Of a stretch of 64,000 nucleotides of DNA, positions 8,939 to 18,447 are shown piece by piece. This DNA is from an uncultured Anaeroplasmataceae bacterium. Its GTDB lineage: Bacteria; Bacillota_I; Bacilli_A; Acholeplasmatales; Anaeroplasmataceae. Each line of letters starts with the position of its first letter. Positions within the stretch are counted from its first letter, which is position 1. The stretch covers positions 62,001 through 126,000 of the forward strand of contig CAKQEA010000005.1 in assembly GCA_934229785.1 (NCBI GenBank), read 5' to 3'. Under the pieces are notes generated by a model, which ran no database searches, was not told the origin of the DNA, and worked only from the letters and a program-made list of their open reading frames with translations. The translations under genes were made by a program, and so were the position numbers.

Positions 8939-9691
8939 TCACTTCCTAAACAACTCAACAACATTAATATTAGTTTTAATATTTCTTGCAATCAAAGCTA
9001 AAAATTCTTTATTTCCACTACCACCTAAAATAGGTGATTCACAAATTTTTTTAATTCCTAGATTATATTTTTCTAGTTCCTTAATAATGTTTTCAATTAC
9101 ATGAATATGAACTGTTCTATCCTTAACAATACCATTTTTCATATACACCCTGCCAACCTCAAACTGTGGCTTAATTAAGCATACAAGCTGATTATTTTCA
9201 TTAATAAATCTATTTAAATCAGGTAAAAGATGCTCAATAGAAACAAATGAGACATCCATAACAAAAAAATCAATATCCTCTGGAAAAAAAGGAATATCAG
9301 TAATATTTGTTTGTTCTAATGATATTACTCTTTCATCATTTAAAAGCTTTTCTGCTAATTGATTAGAGCCAACATCGATTGCATAAACCTTTTTAGCCTT
9401 AAAGCTTAAGGCACAATCAGTAAAGCCTCCGGTTGAGGCCCCTATATCAACAACTACCTTGTCCTTAAAATCAAGATAAAATTGTTTAATTGCCGCCTCA
9501 AGCTTTAATCCACCTCTTGAAACATAGGGATTAGATATTTTTTTAATTTCTATTTTTTGATTTATTATATCTAAGCTTGTCTTAACATTAGTACTACCAT
9601 CAACTAAAACATCTCCTGCTTCTATTGCCATCTTAGCCTTAGTTCTAGTTGGATAAAACCCATTTTCAACTAAATATAAATCTAATCTCAT
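8939..9691 (-). CDS. tlyA: TlyA-family rRNA 2'-O-methyltransferase (S4 + FtsJ-like)
   Basis: A 250-residue protein. An S4 RNA-binding domain covers about residues 1-60 (MRLDLYLVENG). An FtsJ/RrmJ-like SAM methyltransferase follows, with VVDIGASTGGFTDCAL as the SAM site and the motif CLIKPQFEVG. TlyA proteins methylate 16S/23S rRNA at ribose 2'-OH. It lies 2 nt from xseB and directly before recN in a tight operon. It is slightly shorter than the usual 265-275 residues but all motifs are present. Confidence 0.93.
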   Translation of the reverse strand: MRLDLYLVENGFYPTRTKAKMAIEAGDVLVDGSTNVKTSLDIINQKIEIKKISNPYVSRGGLKLEAAIKQFYLDFKDKVVVDIGASTGGFTDCALSFKAKKVYAIDVGSNQLAEKLLNDERVISLEQTNITDIPFFPEDIDFFVMDVSFVSIEHLLPDLNRFINENNQLVCLIKPQFEVGRVYMKNGIVKDRTVHIHVIENIIKELEKYNLGIKKICESPILGGSGNKEFLALIARNIKTNINVVELFRK

Positions 9692-9693
9692 AA

Positions 9694-9906
9694 TTATTCC
9701 TTTTTAAAATCAACAAGACCAGATTCTGTCATCTTTTTAACAACAAGTTCTTCACTTGTATTTAAGATTTCATAGCATTTTTTAGAAATTTCAAGACCTG
9801 CAGTATATCCCTTAACAGCATCCTCTAAAGAGATTGTATTGTCCTCAAGTGATCTTAATATTTTTTCAAGCTCAGCTAAATATTCTTCAAAGCTCTTATT
9901 TTCCAT
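9694..9906 (-). CDS. xseB: Exodeoxyribonuclease VII small subunit
   Basis: A 70-residue, highly acidic helical protein with the XseB pattern SFEEYLAELEKILRSLED followed by SLEDAVKGYTAGLEI. It partners XseA in exonuclease VII, which degrades single-stranded DNA. Its start overlaps the end of xseA by 11 nt and its AGGTGAAGG site lies inside xseA, so translation is probably coupled to fix subunit ratio. Confidence 0.96.
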   Translation of the reverse strand: MENKSFEEYLAELEKILRSLEDNTISLEDAVKGYTAGLEISKKCYEILNTSEELVVKKMTESGLVDFKKE

Positions 9907-11104
9907 TTTCCTTCACCTCTTTAATTTCACTTATTACATAACCATTTTTCATTTCAGTTTTTAAAATATCATTAACCTTAACCTTTGAAACATCCGTTAT
10001 AATATTGCCGTTAACAGAACTAATTGAATAGCCCTTATCCATAATTGAAAGAGGATTTAAGGCATCAAGCTCATGCTTTAAAAGCTCATATTGATGCTTC
10101 TTATTAGTCAAAATTCTATTCATATATATAGCTAATTGCTTTGTGTTTACATCTAGCATTTCACGCTTATGCTTCAAAGTATTAATTGGATTATGAGCTT
10201 CAATTCTTCTATCCATATTCGCCATAAGCATTTTTCTATCATTTAATAGATAATTAACTCTTTTAGTCATAGAATCAACATAATAATTAATATTTTGCTT
10301 TAGATTATCAATAGATGGTGTTGCAAGCTCAGCCGCTGCTGTTGGAGTTGCAGCACGCATATCAGCAACAAAATCGGCAATTGTAAAATCAATTTCATGA
10401 CCTACAGCTGAAATAATTGGAATTGTACTATCATATATAGCTTGAGCTACAATCCTTTCATTAAATGCCCACAAATCTTCAATTGATCCACCACCACGAC
10501 CAACAATTAACACATCACAAACATTATCAAAATTTGCTTTTTTTATTTGTTTTACAACATCATCCTTAGCATCATCACCTTGAACAATTGCAGGATATAA
10601 AATAACACTACATAAAGGATACCTTCTTGATATAGTATTAATTATATCCTTGATTGCTGCTCCTGTTGGTGAAGTAATTACACCAATTACCTTCGGAAAC
10701 CTTGGTAGTGGTAATTTATGATTTAAATCAAATAATCCTTCCTTTTGAAGCTCTGCTTTAAGCTTTTCATAAGCTAAATATAAATCTCCAACTCCATCAC
10801 TTTTTAATTCTTTAACATTAATTTGATAGGTACCACTTGGCTCATATACTGTTATGTTTCCTCTAACATAAACCTTCATTCCATCACTAGGCTCAAATTT
10901 AACCTTTGAGGCTGATGAGGCAAACATAGTAGCAGATATAGCTGCATTCTCATCTTTTAATGTAAAATAAAAATGTCCACGAGAATTATGCTTGAAATTT
11001 GAAATTTCACCTTCAAGCAATACATCTTCTAAATGATGATCGTGGTCAAATTTATATTTAATGTATTTAGTTAAAGCCGTTACTGTTAAATAACGTTCCT
11101 CCAT
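9896..11104 (-). CDS. xseA: Exodeoxyribonuclease VII large subunit
   Basis: A 402-residue XseA. An N-terminal OB fold (LEGEISNFKHNSRGHFYFTL) is followed by the catalytic domain with GVITSPTGAAIKDI, the Gly-rich VGRGGGSIEDLWAFN, and SAVGHEIDFTIADFVADMRA, then a coiled-coil tail. It is a little shorter than the usual 440-450 residues because of a short C-terminal coil. An AGGTGAG site precedes ATG 11104. In most Bacilli folD lies between nusB and xseA; here it is missing. Confidence 0.97.
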   Translation of the reverse strand: MEERYLTVTALTKYIKYKFDHDHHLEDVLLEGEISNFKHNSRGHFYFTLKDENAAISATMFASSASKVKFEPSDGMKVYVRGNITVYEPSGTYQINVKELKSDGVGDLYLAYEKLKAELQKEGLFDLNHKLPLPRFPKVIGVITSPTGAAIKDIINTISRRYPLCSVILYPAIVQGDDAKDDVVKQIKKANFDNVCDVLIVGRGGGSIEDLWAFNERIVAQAIYDSTIPIISAVGHEIDFTIADFVADMRAATPTAAAELATPSIDNLKQNINYYVDSMTKRVNYLLNDRKMLMANMDRRIEAHNPINTLKHKREMLDVNTKQLAIYMNRILTNKKHQYELLKHELDALNPLSIMDKGYSISSVNGNIITDVSKVKVNDILKTEMKNGYVISEIKEVKENGK

Positions 11105-11116
11105 ACACTCACCTAC

Positions 11117-11503
11117 TTAAATATTTTTTGAAATATTATCTAATAATTTATTGTTAAAGCCTACAGCCTTATGATCTCCTTGATCAGAATACTCCTTAGT
11201 AATTTCTAAAGCTTCATTAATAACAATTTTTTTATCAACATTATTAAGTAATTCATAAGTAGCCAAGCGAATAATAGCCTTATCAACAAGATTTAATCTT
11301 GAAATAGTATAATTAACAAGTGATTTAGAAATAATATCATCTATTTTTTCTAAATTTGCTTCAATTCCTTTGACATACTTTAAAGCAAGTGGGTCAACTG
11401 GTGTTTCATCATAATACTTAATTGCTTCATCTATCGTAACATTATTAAAATCACTGGCATATAAAATTTGCATTGCCATAACTCTTGCATCTCTTTTTGT
11501 CAT
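11117..11503 (-). CDS. nusB: Transcription antitermination protein NusB
   Basis: An all-helical protein of about 128 residues with the NusB pattern: TKRDARVMAMQILYASDF at the N-terminus, RLNLVDKAIIRLATYEL in the middle and VINEALEITKEYSDQGDHKAVGFNNKLLD near the end. It works with NusE/S10 in rRNA antitermination. ATG 11503 is chosen because a GGAG lies 9 nt upstream; further ATGs 15 and 27 nt upstream in frame lack a good site. It heads the nusB-xseA-xseB-tlyA-recN run. Confidence 0.94.
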   Translation of the reverse strand: MTKRDARVMAMQILYASDFNNVTIDEAIKYYDETPVDPLALKYVKGIEANLEKIDDIISKSLVNYTISRLNLVDKAIIRLATYELLNNVDKKIVINEALEITKEYSDQGDHKAVGFNNKLLDNISKNI

Positions 11504-11674
11504 ATCACTAATCTCCATAAAAAATATCAATATTATTTTAACATAAAATCACATTGATTAAAAGATAAATACGACAAAAATATTTTCGACTTAACTTTAA
11601 AAAATAAAATATTATTTGATAATTAAACCAAATTTTTATAAAAGCAAAATAATATTATTCATTTTTAAAAAAAA

Positions 11675-12316
11675 TCACTTATTTTTAATTATTATTTCCA
11701 AATTATTTATAACTTTCTCACTATTTAATATTGAAGTATGAGTTGTATTAGGGATTATCATAATTGATTTATTTTCACTAATACAATTATCAAATAATAC
11801 CTTAACAGATTTATATGAAACTAAATAATCATCCTCACCTATAAACAAGTAAGTATTTGGCACAACAATATTTACTTCCCTTTTCACATAATTTGTTATT
11901 TTAACAAATTCAATAAAATAAATAAACTTATTTGATTTAGTTAAATTCGTTTTATTTTTAGACTTACTTTTATATTTTAAAAATTTAAAATTCCCAGGAA
12001 ATATGTAATATAATGCAGGTGCTAATAAATATAAATTGTCAATTTTTCTTAAATGTTGTAAAAAAACAGCTAGTACTCCGCCAATCGAATAGCCCAAAAC
12101 ATCAATTTCTTCGTAATTTTTCACCCTATCATATTGATTAATAACATACTTCAAAGTATTATCTTTATTAAATTCTAAAGTATTATTCCCATGTCCAGGC
12201 ATATCAGAACAAATAATGGTATCATAATACCTACTAATTTTTGATAGAATATTAAACATTTGTTTTTTATTTTCACATAATCCATGAAATACAATTAATG
12301 CTTTAATAATAATCAC
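11675..12316 (-). CDS. Alpha/beta hydrolase (lysophospholipase-like)
   Basis: A roughly 210-residue alpha/beta hydrolase. The triad is readable: nucleophile Ser in GYSIGG, Asp in GEDDYLV, His in NTTHTSIL, and the oxyanion region is FHGLCENKKQ. Substrate is unknown, probably an ester or lipid. The only standard start is GTG 12316, but this GTG is part of the AGGTGA ribosome site. The next codons are ATT ATT ATT AAA, and the third ATT (12307) lies 5 nt after that site and would give the natural opening M-K-A-L-I-V-F-H-G. An ATT start is therefore plausible. The gene stands alone between nusB and uppS. Confidence 0.8.
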   Translation of the reverse strand: MIIIKALIVFHGLCENKKQMFNILSKISRYYDTIICSDMPGHGNNTLEFNKDNTLKYVINQYDRVKNYEEIDVLGYSIGGVLAVFLQHLRKIDNLYLLAPALYYIFPGNFKFLKYKSKSKNKTNLTKSNKFIYFIEFVKITNYVKREVNIVVPNTYLFIGEDDYLVSYKSVKVLFDNCISENKSIMIIPNTTHTSILNSEKVINNLEIIIKNK

Positions 12317-12336
12317 CTAATTATTTTATGATATAT

Positions 12337-12365
12337 TTGTTAATAATGCTATCTTATGTTATAAT
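12337..12365 (+). promoter_or_regulatory. Promoter of uppS-ispH
   Basis: TTGTTA (12337-12342) and a perfect TATAAT (12360-12365) are 17 bp apart. The AGGTGAT ribosome site and ATG 12382 follow within 20 nt, so the leader is very short. Confidence 0.7.
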
Positions 12366-12381
12366 ACGAAAGGTGATAGAA

Positions 12382-13107
12382 ATGGATTATGAATTAGATA
12401 TGAATAAAATACCTACTCATATTGCTATGATTTTAGATGGCAATGGTAGATGGGCCAAAAAAAGAGGATTACCTCGTACTGCAGGACATAGAAAGGGAGC
12501 ATTTAACATTGAAACAATTGCCTTTGAATGTGAACGTTTAGGAGTTAAATATATGACTTGCTACTGCTTTTCAACTGAAAATTGGAAAAGACCTGAGGAT
12601 GAGGTTAATTATTTAATGAAGCTTCCAATTAGATATTTTAAAAAAGCCTATAAAACTATTATTAATTCAAATATAAAAATTAAAATGATTGGTAGACGAG
12701 ATAGATTCACAAAAGAATTTTTAAAAACAGTTGAAGAGATTGAAGAAACTACAAAAGACCATACTGGTTTAGTATTAACTTTATGCTTAGATTATGGTTC
12801 TTATGATGAAATAACAACAGCTGTAAAAGAAATTGCAACTGAGGTTAAAGATGGAAAACTAGAAATATCTGATATTACGCCACAAACTATATCAAATCAT
12901 TTATTTACAAAGAATTACCCACCTCTTGACTTACTTATTAGAACATCAGGTGAATACCGTATAAGCAATTATCTATTATGGCAAATAGCCTATTCAGAAT
13001 TTTATTTTACTGACGTTTTATGGCCTGATTTTGATGTATCTGAATTGCATAAGGCCTTATATGATTACCAGAACCGTAATCGTAGATTTGGTGGATTAAA
13101 AAAATGA
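12382..13107 (+). CDS. uppS: Undecaprenyl diphosphate synthase (cis-prenyltransferase)
   Basis: A 241-residue cis-prenyltransferase with the family's catalytic Asp motif AMILDGNGRWAKKRG, then TAGHRKGA and the C-terminal signature RTSGEYRISNYLLWQ and EFYFTDVLWPDF. It makes the C55 lipid carrier from FPP and IPP for peptidoglycan and for the capsule systems encoded later in this window. ATG 12382 follows AGGTGATA; an upstream in-frame ATG at 12328 lies before the promoter boxes and is rejected. The stop overlaps the ispH start (ATGA). Confidence 0.96.
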   Translation: MDYELDMNKIPTHIAMILDGNGRWAKKRGLPRTAGHRKGAFNIETIAFECERLGVKYMTCYCFSTENWKRPEDEVNYLMKLPIRYFKKAYKTIINSNIKIKMIGRRDRFTKEFLKTVEEIEETTKDHTGLVLTLCLDYGSYDEITTAVKEIATEVKDGKLEISDITPQTISNHLFTKNYPPLDLLIRTSGEYRISNYLLWQIAYSEFYFTDVLWPDFDVSELHKALYDYQNRNRRFGGLKK

Positions 13108-13970
13108 TTAAGGTAAACAAAATTGAACCTCAAGGCTATTGTAATGGAGTTAAAAGAGCATTAAATATTGTAAATGATGCAATAGAAGACCCAAAAACAA
13201 AAAAGCCAATTTATCTACTAGGACAAATTATTCATAATAAATATGTAGTAGATATGCTTATTGATGCTGGTGTTAAGGTTATAGATGATAAAAATAAAAC
13301 AAGACTTGAATTATTAGATTTAATAAATGATGGTAGTGTTGTTTTATCTGCTCATGGCGTATCACCTGATGTTTATACAAAAGCTATAAATAAAGGCTTA
13401 AACATAATTGATACAACCTGTGGTAATGTTTTAATTGTCCATAAAAAAATTAAACAATTTTTAGATTTAAACTATACCTGTTTATATATAGGAACACCAA
13501 ATCATCCAGAATGCGAAGGAGTTTTAGGTATATCTAATGAAATAAAGCTTATTTCAAATATTAATGATTTAGATAATTTAAGGATAACTGGCAATATCTA
13601 CGTTACCAACCAAACAACACTATCAAAATTTGATATTGCTGATATCTACAAAAAAATAAATGCGCTTTATCCTAATGCAATACTTGATGATAAAATATGT
13701 AACGCAACAACTATAAGACAAAATGCTATGGCAAATCAAAAAAAAGCAGATTTATGTATTGTTGTAGGAGACAAAAAATCATCAAACACTAAAAAGCTTG
13801 TTAAGGTTTCACAAGATATTGCTAAAATACCAACAGTTTTATGTGAAAATCTTGATGATTTAGATAAATCGTTATTAAATAATATAAAAACAGTAAATAT
13901 TTCATCTGGTGCTTCTACTCCTGATTTGCTTGTAAATGAAATAATAAATTACATTGAAGCCTTAAAATAA
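13104..13970 (+). CDS. ispH: 4-hydroxy-3-methylbut-2-enyl diphosphate reductase
   Basis: A 288-residue IspH/LytB. Three conserved Cys ligands of the iron-sulfur cluster are visible in GYCNGVKRA, DTTCGNV and DKICNATTIRQNAM. The active-site TNQTTLS and the C-terminal SSGASTPDLLV are present. It catalyses the last MEP-pathway step, giving IPP and DMAPP, so this organism uses the MEP route. It is translationally coupled to uppS. The neighbouring insertion-sequence remnant supplies a hairpin with a T-run that probably ends this transcript. Confidence 0.95.
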   Translation: MIKVNKIEPQGYCNGVKRALNIVNDAIEDPKTKKPIYLLGQIIHNKYVVDMLIDAGVKVIDDKNKTRLELLDLINDGSVVLSAHGVSPDVYTKAINKGLNIIDTTCGNVLIVHKKIKQFLDLNYTCLYIGTPNHPECEGVLGISNEIKLISNINDLDNLRITGNIYVTNQTTLSKFDIADIYKKINALYPNAILDDKICNATTIRQNAMANQKKADLCIVVGDKKSSNTKKLVKVSQDIAKIPTVLCENLDDLDKSLLNNIKTVNISSGASTPDLLVNEIINYIEALK

Positions 13971-14029
13971 TGCTTAAAAAAATCACATTATTTTCTTTCT
14001 TTTAATTCATTTCTATGATATTATAAAAG

Positions 14030-14117
14030 TGTGTTATCTAACATACAAAAAACACCTCATATTGATTTTTGGTTTCGTAGAACAATTTCATTATATCAAA
14101 TGAGGTGTTTTTTATTT
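14030..14117 (-). mobile_element. Leader remnant of an ISL3-like insertion sequence
   Basis: Read on the minus strand, this stretch of about 85 bp matches the leader of the ISL3-like remnant at 44461-44545 with only about eight mismatches. It includes the same hairpin (CACCTCAT...ATGAGGTG) and the same ATG-TTA-GAT-AAC opening of the transposase, after which similarity ends. The hairpin plus the run TTTTTTATTT on the plus strand probably acts as terminator for uppS-ispH. Confidence 0.7.
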
Positions 14118-14244
14118 ATTTTTAAACTTAACTACACAACATAATTTAAAATGTATATTTTTGTCAAAATTCATGATAATTATATGTCATATCTAGATTG
14201 TTTTTTTTCTTAAATTAACAAAATACAAATTTTTATCATGTTAA

Positions 14245-15828
14245 TTATATTTCAATTATTTTAATTTTTGATGAATGCTTTAAAGTATTATCATCATATG
14301 ATATTCCTAGTAATAATACCTTACCATGATAATCACCTAGTGAATTAAAATACTTTTTTTGTTTTATTTGTTCTATTGCCTCTTCAGCTGATGAATTAAT
14401 CTTAAGCTCTACTATAAATGGTATATGATTATTATCATATGGTATAAAGGATAAATCAGATCTTCCTAAAATAGATGTATCCTCTTTTTTTATATTATAG
14501 AATTGTTTTGCATTATAGTATGATATTTCTACTATAATTCCTAATATATCCTCTTTATTCTTATTAAATGGTCCTGCTAAATCCTTATGATTTTGATCTA
14601 ATGTTTTATTTATAAATTCTACATTACCTTTTAATGTTTCTTCATATAATTTTTTTGAATTAGAAATAGGGTTATATATTTCCTTCCAGTCTAACTCCAA
14701 TATGGCATTTACAAATTCTTGTCTTATTTCATAATTTGGGATATAACAATATCCATAGCCTAATTCTTCTCCTTTTATAAATCCTAAATAGCCTAAATGA
14801 ATTAATACTGTTAATGCAGAATCTGCTGAATTAACCTTTGTTAAATCATTATCAAATCTTGAAACATTTACACTTACTTTATCACCACTTAACATCCTAG
14901 CAATAATACCCTTAAGCGCACCATTGTCATAATTCATATAATTTGTAACTGCTTCAATAGCTGATGTTTGAGTCCAATAATCCCCATATTCTCCACTTAA
15001 AACAGCCTCAACAACTGATTTTGGATTATATAATGAAACATCACCTAATTTATATCCATTATACCACTGGCTTATTTTGTTAAAGTCTCTATTATACTTC
15101 TTACATAAATCCTTAACTTCTTCTTCAGTAAAACCTAAAAATGACTCAAAGCCTCTTGGTCTAATCATATTATACTCAGTAAACATATTTAAGGTTGATT
15201 GAGTTGAATATCTTCTAATTGGAAGTATTCCTGTCATATAAACTAAATCTATACAAGCTGATACATCTGAAGATTTAAATAATCCTCTTAAGAACATAAT
15301 ATAATCATCACATAGCTTATAATTATATTCTTCTTCTCTAAATATAACATCCCATTCATCTATTAAAAAAATAAATCTTTCATTAGTTTCATTATTTATT
15401 TTAGTTAAAGCATCAGATAACATTAAATCAGTTATATTAATATTTTCATATTTATCTTTTAAATCTGATAAAATTCTTTTCTTTAACTCGATAACAAATT
15501 CTTCCTTATTATCAATGTTCGCATACAAGCTTGACATATCAATCCAAATAACATTATGTTTATTTAAATGTTCTAAATATGTGCTATCATTTGCTATATT
15601 TAGCTTATCAAATAAAGATGCAGAATCACAGCCTTTTGAATAATAAGCATTAAGCATAGATAGAGCCATTGTTTTACCAAAACGACGAGGACGAGTAATG
15701 CACATATATGCATTTTCAGAACCAAAAAGTTTATTGCATTCTTTAATAATCATTGATTTATCAATAAATATTTCTGATTTCATATATTTTTTCAATTTTG
15801 AATTATCACTATTTAAATAAAACGACAT
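14245..15828 (-). CDS. AAA-ATPase-like protein with C-terminal PD-(D/E)XK nuclease domain
   Basis: A 527-residue protein of the AAA-ATPase_like/PDDEXK_9 family found in many gut bacteria. The N-terminal ATPase has a Walker A-like TRPRRFGKTMALSML and a Walker B-like FIFLIDEWDVIF. The C-terminal region has GRSDLSFIPYDN followed by FIVELKINS, the PD-(D/E)XK core. The start ATG 15828 is behind AGGAGAG, better than the ORF-opening ATG 15 nt upstream. The family often multiplies in genomes and its role is unknown, perhaps defence or mobile-element biology. A broken paralogue follows upstream on the same strand. Confidence 0.85.
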   Translation of the reverse strand: MSFYLNSDNSKLKKYMKSEIFIDKSMIIKECNKLFGSENAYMCITRPRRFGKTMALSMLNAYYSKGCDSASLFDKLNIANDSTYLEHLNKHNVIWIDMSSLYANIDNKEEFVIELKKRILSDLKDKYENINITDLMLSDALTKINNETNERFIFLIDEWDVIFREEEYNYKLCDDYIMFLRGLFKSSDVSACIDLVYMTGILPIRRYSTQSTLNMFTEYNMIRPRGFESFLGFTEEEVKDLCKKYNRDFNKISQWYNGYKLGDVSLYNPKSVVEAVLSGEYGDYWTQTSAIEAVTNYMNYDNGALKGIIARMLSGDKVSVNVSRFDNDLTKVNSADSALTVLIHLGYLGFIKGEELGYGYCYIPNYEIRQEFVNAILELDWKEIYNPISNSKKLYEETLKGNVEFINKTLDQNHKDLAGPFNKNKEDILGIIVEISYYNAKQFYNIKKEDTSILGRSDLSFIPYDNNHIPFIVELKINSSAEEAIEQIKQKKYFNSLGDYHGKVLLLGISYDDNTLKHSSKIKIIEI

Positions 15829-15900
15829 AATATCTCTCCTCACTTAATCCAACTTCTTATATATGCCTTATTATAACATTTTTAATAAGATTTTTGTTAA

Positions 15901-17067
15901 TTACATTTCAATTATTTCAATTTTATTTTTATTCCAATTAAGTCTTTTAAATGCTCTTTCAAATTCTTGCCTTATTTCATAATTTGGAATATAACAAACC
16001 TTTAATTTTTTATCATAAGCTAAATAGCCTAAATGTATTAATACTGTTAATACTGAATCTGCTGAATCAACCTTTGTTAAATCATTTCCAAATTCTGATA
16101 CATCAATATTAACCTTATCATCAAGTATCATTTTACAAATTATATCTTTTAATTCATCATTATTATAATTCATATAATCAGTTAAAGCTTCAATTGATGA
16201 TGTTCGATTTCAGTACTCATCACATTCTCCTTTAAATATAGCATCAACAACTGATTTGGGATTATATAATGAAATACCATTTAAATTATATCCATTATAC
16301 CATTTCTTTATTTCATTAAAATCTCTATTGTATTTATTACATAAATCAATTACTTCATCTTCAGTAAAACCTATATAAGATGCTAAATTATATGAATCAA
16401 GCATATCATAAATTTCAAAGTTATTTAATAATGTTTGACTAGAAGTACGTCTAATTGGTAATATTCCTGTCATATAAACTAAATCAATACAGCTTGATAC
16501 ATCACTTGCTTTAAATAAACCACTTAAAAATTCTGTATATTTCTTACATAATTTTATATTATTTGCTTGTTCTCTAAATATAACATCCCATTCATCTATT
16601 AAAAAAATAAATCTTTCATATAATTTAGAATTTATTCTTATAATTGCTTTTGCTATAGTATTATCCATTTCTTTTAAAATGTCAGGATATGCATGTTTTA
16701 AATCATCCATTATTTCACTTGCTAGCTTTTCAACAAATGTATTTTTATCTATAGTATCTACATATACGCTTGCCATATCAATCCAAATAACATTATGTTT
16801 ATTTAAATGTTCTATATATGTGCTATCATTTGTTATATTTAGTTTATCAAAAAAATCTTTTGAATCACAGCCTTTTGAATAATAAGCATTAAGCATAGAT
16901 AGAGCCATTGTTTTACCAAAACGACGGGGACGTGTAATGCACATATATTTATCACTTGTTCCAAATAAAGAATTGCATTCCTTAATTAAATTAGATTTAT
17001 CTATAAAAATTCGTGCACTTTTATATTCATTAAATTTATCATTATTTTGATTTAAATATAATGCCAT
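15901..17067 (-). pseudogene. Broken paralogue of the AAA-ATPase/PD-(D/E)XK gene
   Basis: The first 285 codons encode the ATPase part (same TRPRRFGKT and FIFLIDEWDVIF as the neighbour). A TGA at 16212-16210 then stands where the intact paralogue has Trp (GECDEY-stop against GEYGDYWTQT). The frame continues as NRTSSIEALTDYMNYNNDE to a shortened C-terminus. There the sequence jumps from RLNWNK straight to IEIIEM, so the whole PD-(D/E)XK region present in the neighbour is deleted. Tandem duplication, internal deletion and then a nonsense change is the likely history. A truncated ATPase of 285 residues may still be made. Confidence 0.85.
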
Positions 17068-17172
17068 GGTATCACTATCCTTGTCATTATTTATTTTATC
17101 ACATTAAAACATAAAATGTCACCTTCGAATATGAAATAAAATTTTACATAACTATAATATATTATTATTATT

Positions 17173-18447
17173 TTAATCTTTAATTATTTTAATTATTTCA
17201 TCTAAATATTTGTCTACTTCTTCTTTATTTTTTCCCATTATACAAACTCTAATAAAATCTTCTGTACCAGATGGTCTAATTATTATTTTACAATCATTAT
17301 TTAATTTACTTTTTATTTCTTTTACTTTTTTATCTAAATTAATATTATTCAAAATAACATTTTTATCTTTAACTTTAATGTTAATATTATTTGAATAATA
17401 AAGATTCAAACTATTATAAATATCACTTAAATTTATTTTTAAATACTTTAAGGCTCTCAATATAAATAATGATATTAAAATACCATCACCTGTATGAAAT
17501 ACATTATTTATTATAATATGTCCACTATCTTCTCCACCTAATATTAAATTATTATTTTGTAAAGATTCCATTATATATTTATCACCAACATCTGTTTCAA
17601 TAACATCAATGTTATTCTTATTTAAAGCCTTGATAATACCTAGATTACTCATTTTAGATAAAACTATTTTATTCATTTTGTATTGTTTTTTTAAGTACAA
17701 CGCTAATAAATAAATTAATATATCTCCGCTACAAACATTTCCATATTTATCAACTGCTACAACTCTATCTCCATCACCATCATAGGCAAAACCTATATCA
17801 TATTTATTTTTAATTATTTCTTCTTTTAATTTTAAAACATCTGTAGATCCACAATTTTCATTAATATTATAACCATTTGGATTATTATTAATTATTATTA
17901 AATCATTAGTAACCTTGCTAAAAACATTAAAAGCTAAATTAGATGTTGAGCCATTAGCACAATCAATTATTATTTTCAATTTAGAATTTATTAAATATGT
18001 ATTTATAAATTTTAAATAATCATAATTTATATTAATAAAATCTAATTTTCCAAGATCAAAACTATAGCTATCATTATCTATTAAATATTCAATTTCATTT
18101 TCTTCATCACTATTTAATTTATAACCTTTATTAATTATTTTAATCCCATTATCACTATATTTATTATGGCTTGCAGTAATCATAACACCAACTATCTTTT
18201 TCATCAAAGAATAATAAATTAAAGCTGGTGTTGATGAAACTGTTGCATAATAAACATTAATACCATTACTTAGGCAACCACTAATTAAACTAGTAGCTAG
18301 CAAATCCTTTGAAATTCTTGTATCTGTTGCAACAACTACATCACTTTTAAAAAATTTTAAGCTTCTACCAACTTTATAAACAAACGCTGAGGTAAGTAGT
18401 TCATTAGGAACACCTCTAATTCCATCAGTACCAAAATATTTAATAAT
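17173..18447 (-). CDS. glmM: Phosphoglucosamine mutase, apparent ATT start
   Basis: A 424-residue phosphohexomutase with all motifs: FGTDGIRG near the N-terminus, phospho-Ser loop VMITASHNKYSDNG, metal loop DGDGDR, and C-terminal RPSGTED. It converts glucosamine-6-phosphate to glucosamine-1-phosphate for cell-wall synthesis. No ATG, GTG or TTG exists between the upstream in-frame TAA and the FGTDG motif. The ATT at 18447 aligns with Met1 of GlmM (ATT-I-K-Y-F-G-T-D-G), is preceded by AGAAGG, and overlaps the upstream stop as TAATT, like the common TAATG. The first standard codon (TTG 18303) would remove the conserved N-terminus. Confidence 0.88.
   Translation of the reverse strand: MIKYFGTDGIRGVPNELLTSAFVYKVGRSLKFFKSDVVVATDTRISKDLLATSLISGCLSNGINVYYATVSSTPALIYYSLMKKIVGVMITASHNKYSDNGIKIINKGYKLNSDEENEIEYLIDNDSYSFDLGKLDFININYDYLKFINTYLINSKLKIIIDCANGSTSNLAFNVFSKVTNDLIIINNNPNGYNINENCGSTDVLKLKEEIIKNKYDIGFAYDGDGDRVVAVDKYGNVCSGDILIYLLALYLKKQYKMNKIVLSKMSNLGIIKALNKNNIDVIETDVGDKYIMESLQNNNLILGGEDSGHIIINNVFHTGDGILISLFILRALKYLKINLSDIYNSLNLYYSNNINIKVKDKNVILNNINLDKKVKEIKSKLNNDCKIIIRPSGTEDFIRVCIMGKNKEEVDKYLDEIIKIIKD

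Noticed and set aside
5560..16215. TGA read as Trp (code 4)
   Set aside because: TGA stands at a Trp position in the second AAA-ATPase gene and twice inside higB, which first suggested recoding. But Trp is TGG throughout the intact genes, and TGA is a working stop in tlyA and in the ATGA overlaps of uppS/ispH and ferredoxin/hypothetical. The broken genes have other lesions or plausible mutational causes.
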